In this document: positions 25,454-34,521 of the stretch, piece after piece
Layout: each line of letters opens with the position of its first letter
How positions within the stretch are numbered: the stretch's first letter is position 1
Origin: UMGS1696 sp964621165
Lineage (GTDB): Bacteria > Bacillota > Clostridia > Oscillospirales > CAG-272
DNA length: 64,000 nucleotides
NCBI GenBank assembly: GCA_964621165.1
Contig: CAZULC010000002.1
Coordinates: 1-64,000 of the forward strand
Reading direction: 5' to 3'
Program-made: the position numbers and the translations under genes
Notes under the pieces: generated by a model
What the model was told of the DNA's origin: nothing
The model's input: the letters and a program-made list of their open reading frames with translations, nothing else
Database searches by the model: none

Positions 25454-26584
25454 TTATAAATTGAACAGTTCCTTCAGAGCGTCCTCGTGGATGCCGGAGC
25501 CGATTACGCAGATTCGTCCTGTGGGTATTGCACTGCCGGAGCGGACGTTGGGCTCTCCTGGAACATAGTCGAAGTGGATGAAGCCGTCGGGACCGTTTAC
25601 TATACCCTTCGCACGGAGAATTATGCCGTATTTTTCAGCGTCGTCGAGAGCGGTGAGGGCGGCGGTGAGTTCCTCTTTGGTGTAGCGGCGGCCTGTTTCC
25701 GCACCGAAGCTGGTGAACACCTCATCCGCGTGGTGATGATGGTGGTCGTGGTCATGGTCGCAGCAGCATTCGTCGTCTTCGTCGTGATGGTGATGCTCGT
25801 GTTCGTCTTCGTCGTGATGGTGATGTTCATGCTCGTCCTCGTCGTGATGGTGATGCTCGTGTTCATCCTCGCCATGCTCGTCATGGAGGTGGTCGTGACA
25901 GCAGCATTCGTCCTCGTCGTCGTGATGGCGTCCGCATACGGGGCAGATGTCCGCTTCTTCCGCCAGCTTCTTCAACGCGTCCTCGAGGGTGTCCTTCTTC
26001 TCGAGAACCTCAAGAATCTGCTTGCCATCAAGCTGTTCCCACGGGGTCGTGAGGATGTCCGCGGTGGTGTTGTGTTCCCGGATGAGATCCACGCAGGTTT
26101 TCAGCTTCGCGTCGGATACGCCGGTGGTGTGGCTGAGGATAATGGCGCTTGCGCACTCGATTTGGTTATTGAAAAATTCGCCGAAGTTCTTCATGTACAT
26201 TTTGCATTTGTTTACGTCGACTACCGTAGTGAACGCGCCGAGTACCATATCGTGTGAGTCCACGTTCTGTACGGCACGGATTACGTCGCTGAGCTTGCCC
26301 ACACCCGAGGGTTCAATGAGAATGCGGTCTGGGGAGTAGTCGGTGAGAACCTGCTTGAGAGCCTTGCCGAAGTCGCCTACGAGACTGCAGCAGATGCATC
26401 CCGAGTTCATTTCGGTAATGTTCACGCCTGCGTCCGCCAAAAATCCGCCGTCAATGCCGATTTCGCCGAATTCGTTCTCGATGAGTACTAATTTTTCGCC
26501 CGCGTATGCTTCCGCGATGAGCTTTTTGATAAGGGTGGTCTTTCCGGCTCCCAGAAAACCGGAGAATATGTCAACTTTTGTCAT
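25454..26584 (-). CDS. CobW/ZNG-type metal chaperone GTPase with His-rich repeat
   Basis: 376 residues with an AGGAG site. P-loop GFLGAGKTT (9-17), ENEFGEIGIDGGFL for magnesium, and the CxCC metal motif at Cys63, Cys65 and Cys66 (SGCICCSLVG). Roughly residues 215-290 are extremely rich in His, Asp, Glu and Cys, including three copies of a DEHEHHHHDE-type decapeptide and flanking CCC clusters; CPVCGRHHDDEDECC comes just before. A C-terminal CobW_C domain follows. Such proteins deliver zinc, nickel or cobalt to client enzymes at the cost of GTP. The His-rich segment likely stores or senses zinc or nickel. No Zur box was identified. Confidence 0.9.
   Translation of the reverse strand: MTKVDIFSGFLGAGKTTLIKKLIAEAYAGEKLVLIENEFGEIGIDGGFLADAGVNITEMNSGCICCSLVGDFGKALKQVLTDYSPDRILIEPSGVGKLSDVIRAVQNVDSHDMVLGAFTTVVDVNKCKMYMKNFGEFFNNQIECASAIILSHTTGVSDAKLKTCVDLIREHNTTADILTTPWEQLDGKQILEVLEKKDTLEDALKKLAEEADICPVCGRHHDDEDECCCHDHLHDEHGEDEHEHHHHDEDEHEHHHHDEDEHEHHHHDEDDECCCDHDHDHHHHHADEVFTSFGAETGRRYTKEELTAALTALDDAEKYGIILRAKGIVNGPDGFIHFDYVPGEPNVRSGSAIPTGRICVIGSGIHEDALKELFNL
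25781..25870 (+). repeat. Three 30-bp tandem repeats inside the GTPase gene
   Basis: Units begin GTCGTGATGGTGATG at 25781, 25811 and 25841 and encode the minus-strand decapeptide repeat rich in His and Asp/Glu. The copies are nearly identical, so repeat number may vary between strains. Confidence 0.85.
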
Positions 26585-26768
26585 TTTGCAACTCCTGTGA
26601 TAATATATATGGATTCCGCCGATTTCGACGGTGTTGAGGTGTGATTTTGAAAACCTACCATATATTATACATCAAAAGACCGCCGTTTGTCAATCGCGGG
26701 AGAAAAAATATCGTTTTTTTAGGAAGCAAAAAAATCCGCCCGGAGATATACCCCAAGCGGAATATTGT

Positions 26769-27899
26769 TTATTTCACTGATTCAGCCTTCTCGAGTAGCT
26801 TTTCGTAAGCCGGGTTCCCCCTGAGCGAGTCAAAGCACCCGTCCGTCAGCTTGTCATGCAGTCTTTCGAACTGGTCGACGGGTTCTCTGTAGTAATTGTA
26901 ATCCTTTACATCACGCAAAAGCGGCGTTTTCAGCTTCATGTCCTCCCGGAAAAGAGCACACGTGTCCACATCATACGTCACCATTTTCTCGAGATAAGCC
27001 AGAGCGTCGTCAGTCCGTCCTGAATTCATGTAGACCTCCGCAAGCAGTTTGTATAAGTCTCCGCCTTCTCGCCAGTGTATGGGCGGGAGGATTTCTTCAT
27101 TCCCGGCGGTAATGTCAATCAGCTTCACGGCGTACTCGAGGACTTCGGCGGCGTCGTTCGGCTGGTTCAGCTCCATGTAGGTCCGACTCAGCTCTACGAG
27201 GGTGTTGAGCGTTGCTTCGAGAGAATTCTCAAAACCGTACTCACACGCCTCAGCTTCGGTTCTGTAGTCCTTCTTCCAGTGGCAATAGAACGCTTCCATC
27301 TGGTGAATTGTCATGTCCGCCCTGTAGGGAAATTTTTCTATATGAATCCATGCTTCGCCAAAGTTTCCGTAAGCGGAATGTAGCATCACCATAATCATGT
27401 GGGTGCGAAGAATGTCGGTGGGGCTGGCATCACTCGCGAGAATAATCCGTGCTTCACGCACGCATTCCCGGTAGATTTCTTCGCCGCAAGAGCTGTCGTA
27501 GGTGTCGTTGTCTGGGTAGGCGAGGGAGAGTCCAGCTTCAATGCAGTTCATCAGCAGAATTATATTGTCGGGGTAGAGCTGAAGCGCGTCTGTCAGAGTG
27601 TCATAATACTGCTTCATGCACTCCACTGTGAGGGGGCGGGTGAGCTTGGAATCGGCTTCTTTGATAATTCTCCTAACTTCCGCGTTGTCGTTTGTTCCTG
27701 CCGTCCCGAAGAGTACGTCCGTGCTGACCCCGAGAACACGGGAGAGGGGCACAATCTGCGAGATGTCCGGCAGTCCCGTTTCATTTTCCCAGCGGCTGAC
27801 TGCCTGAGGTGTGACGTTGAGCCTCTCCGCCAGCTCGTCCTGCGTGAGGTTTTGCTCCTTGCGAAGCCTGCGGATAATCTTTCCCATTGTTTCATTCAT
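26769..27899 (-). CDS. XRE-family HTH regulator with TPR-like C-terminal region
   Basis: 376 residues with a strong GGAGG site. Residues 6-60 form a Cro/CI helix-turn-helix (LTQDELAERLNVTPQAVSRW). The remainder is helical with TPR-like spacing (LYKLLAEVYMNSGRTDDALAYLEKM), an architecture used to bind peptides or proteins. It is a paralogue of the genes at 48688, 52104 and the decayed 53437. No target operator can be named. It is read from its own unit between the GTPase pair and a pseudogene. Confidence 0.85.
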   Translation of the reverse strand: MNETMGKIIRRLRKEQNLTQDELAERLNVTPQAVSRWENETGLPDISQIVPLSRVLGVSTDVLFGTAGTNDNAEVRRIIKEADSKLTRPLTVECMKQYYDTLTDALQLYPDNIILLMNCIEAGLSLAYPDNDTYDSSCGEEIYRECVREARIILASDASPTDILRTHMIMVMLHSAYGNFGEAWIHIEKFPYRADMTIHQMEAFYCHWKKDYRTEAEACEYGFENSLEATLNTLVELSRTYMELNQPNDAAEVLEYAVKLIDITAGNEEILPPIHWREGGDLYKLLAEVYMNSGRTDDALAYLEKMVTYDVDTCALFREDMKLKTPLLRDVKDYNYYREPVDQFERLHDKLTDGCFDSLRGNPAYEKLLEKAESVK

Positions 27900-28034
27900 G
27901 GTAAACCTCCATTAAATTTATTCCGGCGCCGTGATTATAGTATACCAGAAACGCCGCCGAAAGTAAAGCAATGCAAATATGACCGCATAACAACGAAACG
28001 TTGGATTTTCCGCGGAGTCATTGAGAGGGAAGTT

Positions 28035-29129
28035 TTACCCCAAAGCCGCCTTTATTGCGTTTTTTTTACCATAAATCCCGCAGACCACGGGGAACAGCAT
28101 GTCGCACATGACGGACTCATCCTACTTCCAGCCTGGCTCAACAGCCTCGTAGTTTTTGAACATTCTCTTTTCTTCATCTGTTATGCTGTCCATCAAGCGG
28201 TCGCCTTCAATCCACATCTCAAGCGAACGCGCCAGTCTGTCAGATTTTTTCCCGAACACCGGCTCCTTCCGCTTCACCTTTGCCGACGACGGCCCGCTCA
28301 TGAACCACGCGAAGTCTATGGGGTGTGAGTCAAACTGACGTGGAGTGAACGGACTGACCTTAGCTTCCGGCTCATCCAAAACACCATGCCAGTTGTAATT
28401 GAAGGGGCCTACCACATGGGGACAAAGGATGGAAATGCACCCGCCGTCATAGCCCCGCATGATCTCAGCACAGTGCCGGTAGGATTTTCTCGCTATCGCG
28501 AGGTTTTCTTCACTCTGCCACAGGAGCGTTTTCTCGAGTATGCTCACGTGGTTTGCCGCTGGGAAAGCCACACCTTTTACTTAGTACCGCCGCTTTTCCC
28601 CGTTGTACGTAAATTCCCGGGTGAAGTCATCGGGACAGGCATGCTCAAGCGCACCACGGAAGGCCAAGAGCGCACATTCCATCTGACCTGCCACAAAATC
28701 CGACGACTCGTCACATCCAAGCTCCACGAGAACATCAGCCCATACCGCACGGAATCCTCCACGGCCATGCTCGTCCATTACGTTTCCCGCCTTGTAAAAG
28801 TGATCCTTTTCGATGTCCCGCCAGTCAAGGAGACATTCCTTGACCTTTAACATTGCGGAATTTGATATTTCCGTACCGTTTGCCTTGAGAAAGCCCACGC
28901 AGGAGTCAAATCCGTCGGTCGGCGAGCCGTGGATTACTTTCCCGAAAAATCCGTCCTCACGCTGCACCGCGAACACCTTCTTCACCCGGGGAAGGCCGAG
29001 CAGCTTCTCCTGCAAATCTGCCATTTAACCCGAGCTTATGTCCTCGCCGAGAATATCCCGCTTTAAATGGTACTTTATGTTTGCCGAGGCGTACTTTAAA
29101 ATAAACTCAGGAGCATTTTCGGTCGTCAT
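28035..29129 (-). pseudogene. Unknown 364-codon gene interrupted by three nonsense codons
   Basis: One frame stays open in every other respect from an ATG at 29129, with a perfect GGAGG site and promoter, down to the stop at 28037-28035. It is interrupted by TAA near 29025, TAA near 28581 and TAG at 28124-28122. Pieces: MTTENAPEFILKYASANIKY, then LGLPRVKKVFAVQREDGFFG, then FPAANHVSILEKTLLWQSEE, then ESVMCDMLFPVVCGIYGKKN. No frameshift occurs. The protein family is unknown to me; it has no signal peptide or membrane segment. Strong upstream signals and an undisturbed frame suggest recent loss, or unusual readthrough. Confidence 0.75.
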
Positions 29130-29165
29130 AATTTCCTCCTTTGTCAAAAATAAAATGTTGCCGTT

Positions 29166-29195
29166 ATTATATCAAAAAAACAGGACCCATGTCAA
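29166..29195 (-). promoter_or_regulatory. Promoter of the nonsense-interrupted gene
   Basis: On the minus strand TTGACA (29195-29190) and TATAAT (29171-29166) with an 18-bp spacer. Confidence 0.65.
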
Positions 29196-29337
29196 GATAA
29201 ATGCGTCTTTAATATTTTTCCGGAAAACATGGAACAAATCCGGATTTTTGTCGTCTAATTGTATGTCAGAGTACCGCGACCGCAGGAATAAGTATGCTTT
29301 TTTTACATTTTAATAATAAAAACGTTCTTTAAAACAC

Positions 29338-29365
29338 TTGATAATCGCCGGGTTTGTGGTATAAT
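29338..29365 (+). promoter_or_regulatory. Promoter of the SLH-protein gene
   Basis: TTGATA (29338-29343), a 16-bp spacer and TATAAT (29360-29365), preceded by TTTGTGG as an extended -10. Confidence 0.65.
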
Positions 29366-29371
29366 ATATCT

Positions 29372-29500
29372 GTATAAAAATTTGGCGGGAGAATCCCATT
29401 TCCGGATAAGCCTGCTGTCTGACGTGAATTTCAGGCAGTAAAAAGCCGCAGTCCGCCCGGGATGTCCGTCCGCCGGTTATTTTGGAGGAAACAAGCGAAA
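29372..29500 (+). promoter_or_regulatory. Structured 5' leader of the SLH-protein gene
   Basis: About 130 nt separate the promoter from the ATG. They contain an 8-bp hairpin CTGTCTGA/TCAGGCAG and complementary GGCGG and CCGCC segments that could close an outer stem. It does not match any riboswitch consensus I know. It may affect mRNA stability or translation of this abundant surface protein. Confidence 0.4.
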
Positions 29501-32500
29501 ATGAAAAAAATCACTCGCGTCCTGTCAGCTGTCATCGCAGCGGCGTCGGTTCTTTCAGCATCGATTACCGCGCTCCCCGTGTATGCCGCGAACATTTCGT
29601 TCACCGACGTCTCAGGACACTGGGCCTGGACAGGCGGTCAGATTCCCTACCTCGTCGACAAGGGAGTCCTGAACGGATACAAAAACAGCAACGGCACATA
29701 CTACTTCAAGCCCGACGGTGAAGTAACGAGAGCCGAATTTCTGAAAATGCTCGACGAAACCTTCGGACTCACAAAGACCACGTCCATAAACTACAGCGAC
29801 GTGAAGTCCGACGACTGGTACTATACATACTATGCAAAGGCGGCGGCTCAGGGCTTCATCCTCGACTACGGGGACAAAGGTTCGCCGAACCAGAAGATCA
29901 CACGTCAGGAAGCCACGGCCCTCCTTGTACGCTACCTTGATCTTCCCGCCAACGAAACCGCCTCTTCCGAAAGCATCGCCGACTATTCGTCAATCTCCGG
30001 CTACTACAACCAGTACGTCCTGAGAGCGGTTTACGCCGGAATCATCAACGGCTATAACGAAAACGGCAAGACCTATTTCAAGCCGGAAAAGACCCTCACC
30101 CGCGCGGAAGCTCTCACGATTCTCTACAGAGCCGCAGGATGCATCTACAACACAAGCGTGTACACCCGTGACTCATCCTCTTCTGACACCAACAACACCG
30201 TGACCAAAACCGGTATCACCATCAACAAAATCACGATGGACGGCAGAAATATAGTCACCGAAGGCGCGAACGACGGAATCATAACCTTCGCCGGATGCGA
30301 TATCAACGGCACTCTCGTTGTCAGAGGCGGCGGCGACGTTACATTCGACAACTGCACTGTTGACGAGGTTGTCATGCTGGGCGGCGGCAAAATTTCGGCG
30401 GTGAGCGGAACGGAAATCGAAACCGTAATCCTCGAGACAACCACCGAGGTCAGCGCACTTTCCAACACCGCCATCAAGACCCTTGAGGTAAAGAACGGCG
30501 CGAACAGCTCCAGTGTAAAGGGCAATGGAACCGTAAACGCAATGTACATCAACGCCGACGGATTCACATCCACCATTGTTCCCGAGACTTTTGAAATCGG
30601 CAACAACCTGACGGCGGCTCTCGGCGGCAAGTCATATTCCGGCTCAAGCGACAGCCAGAATCCCTTCTCCCTCGATCCGTTTGTGACCTCCGACGACAGC
30701 TACTACTACATCAATACAATTCCTGCCGAGTCAGGCAGACTTTACTACTACTACACCAACAACGCCACGACTCCCGCGGCAAACGCCTTTGACTCCTACT
30801 ACAACAGTGCAACCTACGCAAAGAGCGTGGACGTCACCGCAGGCACGGCACTTTCGGAGCAGACATATCCCGCGTCCACCGTGTCAGGCTTCTCATATGT
30901 GGTGCTTCAGCTTGTGGATGGCTCCCGCAGGTTCCCCGTAACTCTCATCGAGAACAAGGCAGCCGCTGACGACACGGGCTTCTCCACCGCTCCCTACCTC
31001 TCCGACAGCGTTACAATCAAGGCTCTCGCAAAGGTTCCCGGAACAATAATGTGGTTCTACGCCGAAAACGGAAACCGGCTCAACCAGCTTACATTCATGG
31101 AAGCCTACAACAAGCAGAGCGCCGCTCTCAAGGGTGACGTCAACGCGAACGGGGTCCAGACCTCCACAATCGGACTCAAGTCTTCCTATCTCGAAAACTA
31201 CGACTACGTTGCCGTAATGCTCAAGACCTCCACCGGAGTTTACTACACTCCCGTGCTGATTCCCATGGGCGACAACGGATTCGAAGAGGAACCCAAGGTA
31301 AAGACCGCGGGAGTTATCACCTTCAAGCCGGAAGTATCGGGCGATATTTACTGCTACTACTCAAAGACGTCCGACCTGCCCACCGCTGACAGGTTCAAGA
31401 CAGAGTTCAACGCCGCGGATCACACCTACAGAAACGAAATCACAAAGGGCAAGGAAGACGAAATCAAGTACGAATCAAAGTACATCGGCGACTACCCTTG
31501 GATGATCATCGCAATTCGCGACAATGACAGCAATTACATGCAGCCTGTTGTGGTTGACATCAATATAACCACCGGATTCAAGGAAGAACCCACGGCTACC
31601 GGCGACTCCCGGCTCAAGTTCAAGACCGAGGACTACGGCACGGTTTACTACTACTACACAAGCGAAAAGACCGCTCCTACAGTTGAAGAGTTCAACGAGG
31701 AATACACCGACGCCGCGTCCCGGTACAAGGGAAGAGTTGACTGCTCACTCACATATGAGTACATCGAATATTCCTCCAGCTACGCAAGCACATACCCCTA
31801 CATGGCCATCATGTTCGAAAACGAAGACGGCAAGGAATTCTGCCCGGTTCTTGTGGAGCTTGACAGAATCGCGGACACAGGCTTCTACACCACTCCCTAC
31901 GTCAGCGACGGCAAGGTTTACTTCTCAACAGTGGATGATGGCGAAGTATTCTTCTACTTCTCAAGGGACGACAGCAACGTAGACCCCGATGACTTCTACG
32001 GCAACTGGTACGACGAGCCTTCTTCGAGAAGATCCTCAGTTGAGGTGAACCGCAGAACGACCACATCCTTCAAGATTGACGAGAACATCAACCTTAAGAC
32101 CTATCCCTACATTATTATGGCGTTCCTTGAGGAAGACGACGAGGGCGACTACGACGAATTCTACTACCCTTATGTTCTCGACATAGAAAAATCCTCGCAG
32201 GATTATGAAGGCGCCGGAATCAAGGTCAGCGAACCCAACAGCAAGGACAAGGTTGAAGTCGAGGCCCTCAAGGATGGCATACTCTACTATTATTGGACTG
32301 ACGACGAGAGCGATACCACGACTTCCTCTAGCAAGTTCCAGACAAGGTACGCAAACGCCACACGACGCGACCACGAATCCATGGAAGAGGACGACACCAT
32401 TTACATAGATATGCACGGATATGACTACCTCGTGCTGTGCTTCAAGCTTTACGAGAACGACGAGTACCAGACTCCCGTTGTCGTTAACGCGTATGACGGA

Positions 32501-32827
32501 ATCATAAACGGCGACGACACCTTTGATGACGATCACGACGTAAACAGCGACGGACTCAAGAAGGTTGAGACCACCGACTGGAACCGCACTACAATGATGT
32601 TCACAATCAACGCGGTTTCCCAGTACGACGGCAGAATCGACCTCATCAAGGTTATCAACGGCACTCCGAGCATAGCCGCTTCGAAGAGCTGTATAAAGGG
32701 AGAGGACACCGAGTTCTCAATCAGCGCGTTTGACGTTTTAGGCTCCACCTTCTACCTCCAGCTCGTTGACACCAGCGGAGACAAGTACAAGGCATACAAG
32801 CTTGAGCTTAAGATTAACTTCGACTGA
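29501..32827 (+). CDS. SLH-domain surface protein with tandem ~100-residue repeats
   Basis: The ATG at 29501 follows a GGAGG site and opens a signal peptide ending ALPVYA. 1108 residues. Three SLH motifs occupy about 30-210 (ISFTDVSGHWAWTGGQIPYL; YSDVKSDDWYYTYYAKAAA; GYYNQYVLRAVYAGIINGYN) and should bind pyruvylated cell-wall polymer. A short beta-helix-like stretch follows, around 230-380. Then come five or six repeats of about 100 residues, each with a Phe-Glu/Tyr-x-x-Pro opening, a YYYYT core and a spaced Phe...Tyr. Many repeats are acidic and Tyr-rich. The protein is an S-layer or S-layer-associated component; the repeat family is not one I recognise. Confidence 0.85.
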   Translation: MKKITRVLSAVIAAASVLSASITALPVYAANISFTDVSGHWAWTGGQIPYLVDKGVLNGYKNSNGTYYFKPDGEVTRAEFLKMLDETFGLTKTTSINYSDVKSDDWYYTYYAKAAAQGFILDYGDKGSPNQKITRQEATALLVRYLDLPANETASSESIADYSSISGYYNQYVLRAVYAGIINGYNENGKTYFKPEKTLTRAEALTILYRAAGCIYNTSVYTRDSSSSDTNNTVTKTGITINKITMDGRNIVTEGANDGIITFAGCDINGTLVVRGGGDVTFDNCTVDEVVMLGGGKISAVSGTEIETVILETTTEVSALSNTAIKTLEVKNGANSSSVKGNGTVNAMYINADGFTSTIVPETFEIGNNLTAALGGKSYSGSSDSQNPFSLDPFVTSDDSYYYINTIPAESGRLYYYYTNNATTPAANAFDSYYNSATYAKSVDVTAGTALSEQTYPASTVSGFSYVVLQLVDGSRRFPVTLIENKAAADDTGFSTAPYLSDSVTIKALAKVPGTIMWFYAENGNRLNQLTFMEAYNKQSAALKGDVNANGVQTSTIGLKSSYLENYDYVAVMLKTSTGVYYTPVLIPMGDNGFEEEPKVKTAGVITFKPEVSGDIYCYYSKTSDLPTADRFKTEFNAADHTYRNEITKGKEDEIKYESKYIGDYPWMIIAIRDNDSNYMQPVVVDINITTGFKEEPTATGDSRLKFKTEDYGTVYYYYTSEKTAPTVEEFNEEYTDAASRYKGRVDCSLTYEYIEYSSSYASTYPYMAIMFENEDGKEFCPVLVELDRIADTGFYTTPYVSDGKVYFSTVDDGEVFFYFSRDDSNVDPDDFYGNWYDEPSSRRSSVEVNRRTTTSFKIDENINLKTYPYIIMAFLEEDDEGDYDEFYYPYVLDIEKSSQDYEGAGIKVSEPNSKDKVEVEALKDGILYYYWTDDESDTTTSSSKFQTRYANATRRDHESMEEDDTIYIDMHGYDYLVLCFKLYENDEYQTPVVVNAYDGIINGDDTFDDDHDVNSDGLKKVETTDWNRTTMMFTINAVSQYDGRIDLIKVINGTPSIAASKSCIKGEDTEFSISAFDVLGSTFYLQLVDTSGDKYKAYKLELKINFD

Positions 32828-32854
32828 TGAATTCATGAAATAAAAAAGAAAAAA

Positions 32855-32890
32855 GAAAGGCTTGCTTTTGGCAGGCTTTTCCTTTTGTTT
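32855..32890 (+). terminator. Terminator of the SLH-protein gene
   Basis: GGCTTGC and GGCAGGC form an imperfect stem around TTTT, followed by TTTTCCTTTTG. It sits between convergent genes. Confidence 0.55.
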
Positions 32891-32926
32891 TTACGGCTGT
32901 TTCGGCGGAGATTTGAAAAATCATGT

Positions 32927-34231
32927 TCACCCGATTATCTCCCGGGCAAGCGCTTCGGCGAAGATTTTCGCACTGGTTTTACATTCGTCTATACCGGAAG
33001 CCGCGGTTCCTATTTCAACAATCAGCGAACCGGGGGCGTACTGCTGGTTGAATGAAGCCGAGCGCAGGTTTATGTCCCGCATGACGTTTGGATAATCATA
33101 GTTTACAAGGCATTGCAGACGTGCGGCAAGGGACAGGTTCTCACGCCAGCTCCTGTGTCCCGACCCGCCCCAGTCAGTTCCCACCACAAACATCATCTGA
33201 GCGGCAACCCCCGTATCTATGGCGGCGGCAGGGGCGTAATCCGTACCGTCGGGCAGGGTCATGGAGTCGCGGTGTACGTCGATTATGTACCTGATTGAAG
33301 GGTGTTCCTCCGTCTGCCGACGAATCTCCAAGGAAGCGTTGTAGTAGGCCATGTTGAAGTCCGGCGAATCAAACAGTGTGTCGCAGTGGACGGTATTTAT
33401 ACCGTATTCTTCAAGTATGGAGCAGATGATGTCCCCCAGCGCGCATACATTTTTGTTCCGGTCAGGACTGCGGTAGCCGTCGTCTTTGGTGTCTGAGAAG
33501 CTCTCGCTCCCGTGAGTGTGCAGTATCAGCACCACAGGCTCGTCCCCTCCGTATTCGGCGTACAGCTCTTCCAGCGGGGGGATTGCGCGTGGTTCGGCGA
33601 GGATTTCGTCCATGTCCGGCGTGTATGGTGTTTCGTTTGTCAGACTGAGAGGGAAGGCCAGTATCTCATACTCCTGTACAGGCGCCTTTAGTTCCGTCTC
33701 ATCCGGCTGGAGTTCGTCTGGCTGACGTTCGTCTGGTGCTTGAAGAGCCGCGCTTTCATTTTCGCTTTCGCTTTCCACTGCCGATTCGGAATCTGTGCCG
33801 GACCCAGACTCAGCCTCGACGTCGGTGCCGAGGAACAGTGACAGAACACGGGAAGCGGCTTTCTCCGGCGTGATCTCAGCCTTTTCGACAAAGTAAACCG
33901 CCGTGTAGAGCAGTGTGAACACCGATATCAGCGCAAGGGCTGACTTCAGAATCTTCCCGAAAACCGCAGGAGCGGACGACCTCACTTTCTCCTCATCGTC
34001 AGCGCCGCCTGAAAACTTCTCCGTCTCCGTCCCTGCCCCTATTGCTCCGACACCGACTTTTCCTGCACTTCCGCCGTCTTCTGTGCTGATGTTCCCCGGC
34101 TCATCCAAATCCATCCGGCCTGACAAAACAGCGTGCTCTACTCCTTCACCCGTCGGCAGAGCTTCGGCTGTGGTTCCTGCGGCTGCGGCTTTTCTCTCGG
34201 GTATCGTTTCCGTCCGCGTGCTGTCGTTCAT
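32927..34231 (-). CDS. spoIIP: Stage II sporulation protein P
   Basis: 434 residues with a GGAGG site. A long, variable, Gly/Glu/Ser-rich cytoplasmic N-terminus precedes one transmembrane helix (about 94-115, ALALISVFTLLYTAVYFV). An acidic linker then leads to the amidase/endopeptidase domain from about 230 (VVLILHTHGSESFSDT; IIDVHRDSMTLPDG; LIVEIGTAASGIDE). The His and Glu in these motifs ligate zinc. SpoIIP degrades septal peptidoglycan with SpoIID during engulfment of the forespore. The linker and N-terminus are longer and more repetitive than usual. A gpr gene, its common neighbour, is absent. This is the main evidence that the organism can form spores. Confidence 0.9.
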   Translation of the reverse strand: MNDSTRTETIPERKAAAAGTTAEALPTGEGVEHAVLSGRMDLDEPGNISTEDGGSAGKVGVGAIGAGTETEKFSGGADDEEKVRSSAPAVFGKILKSALALISVFTLLYTAVYFVEKAEITPEKAASRVLSLFLGTDVEAESGSGTDSESAVESESENESAALQAPDERQPDELQPDETELKAPVQEYEILAFPLSLTNETPYTPDMDEILAEPRAIPPLEELYAEYGGDEPVVLILHTHGSESFSDTKDDGYRSPDRNKNVCALGDIICSILEEYGINTVHCDTLFDSPDFNMAYYNASLEIRRQTEEHPSIRYIIDVHRDSMTLPDGTDYAPAAAIDTGVAAQMMFVVGTDWGGSGHRSWRENLSLAARLQCLVNYDYPNVMRDINLRSASFNQQYAPGSLIVEIGTAASGIDECKTSAKIFAEALAREIIG

Positions 34232-34425
34232 TTTTTCACCTCCTTGGAAATCAGAAGAGCCTGACGAAGCCCGGCCCGGCTGAATTCTTCTGTCTGTACT
34301 ATATATATTGCCTTAAAACGGCTCATATGCCGGAATTTTCCCCGATCGCTCTGGAAATATTGCACAAAAATATTCGTTCCAATTGTGCATTCAGATGAAT
34401 CTTGTGACAATGTTCAAACTTTGTG

Positions 34426-34454
34426 TTGATTATCTTTAAAAAAAGTGATATAAT
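34426..34454 (+). promoter_or_regulatory. Promoter of the peptide-binding lipoprotein
   Basis: TTGATT (34426-34431), a 17-bp spacer and TATAAT (34449-34454). Confidence 0.6.
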
Positions 34455-34521
34455 GGAGTGAAGTAAAATAACACGTATTTATTACGCTTATTTAAACAGC
34501 ACGAGGAGGATTTACTGAATC

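Noticed and set aside
25781..25870. Tandem repeats as a possible CRISPR array
   Set aside because: The units are directly adjacent without spacers and encode a His-rich protein segment in frame.
25487..26257. Plus-strand ORF of 256 codons opposite the CobW GTPase
   Set aside because: It is the antisense shadow of the His-rich gene; its Val/Met-rich sequence is the complement of the repeat and has no ribosome site.
30145..30630. Minus-strand ORF inside the SLH gene
   Set aside because: It is an antisense frame with Ser/Pro/Val bias typical of shadows of Gly/Thr-rich coding sequence.
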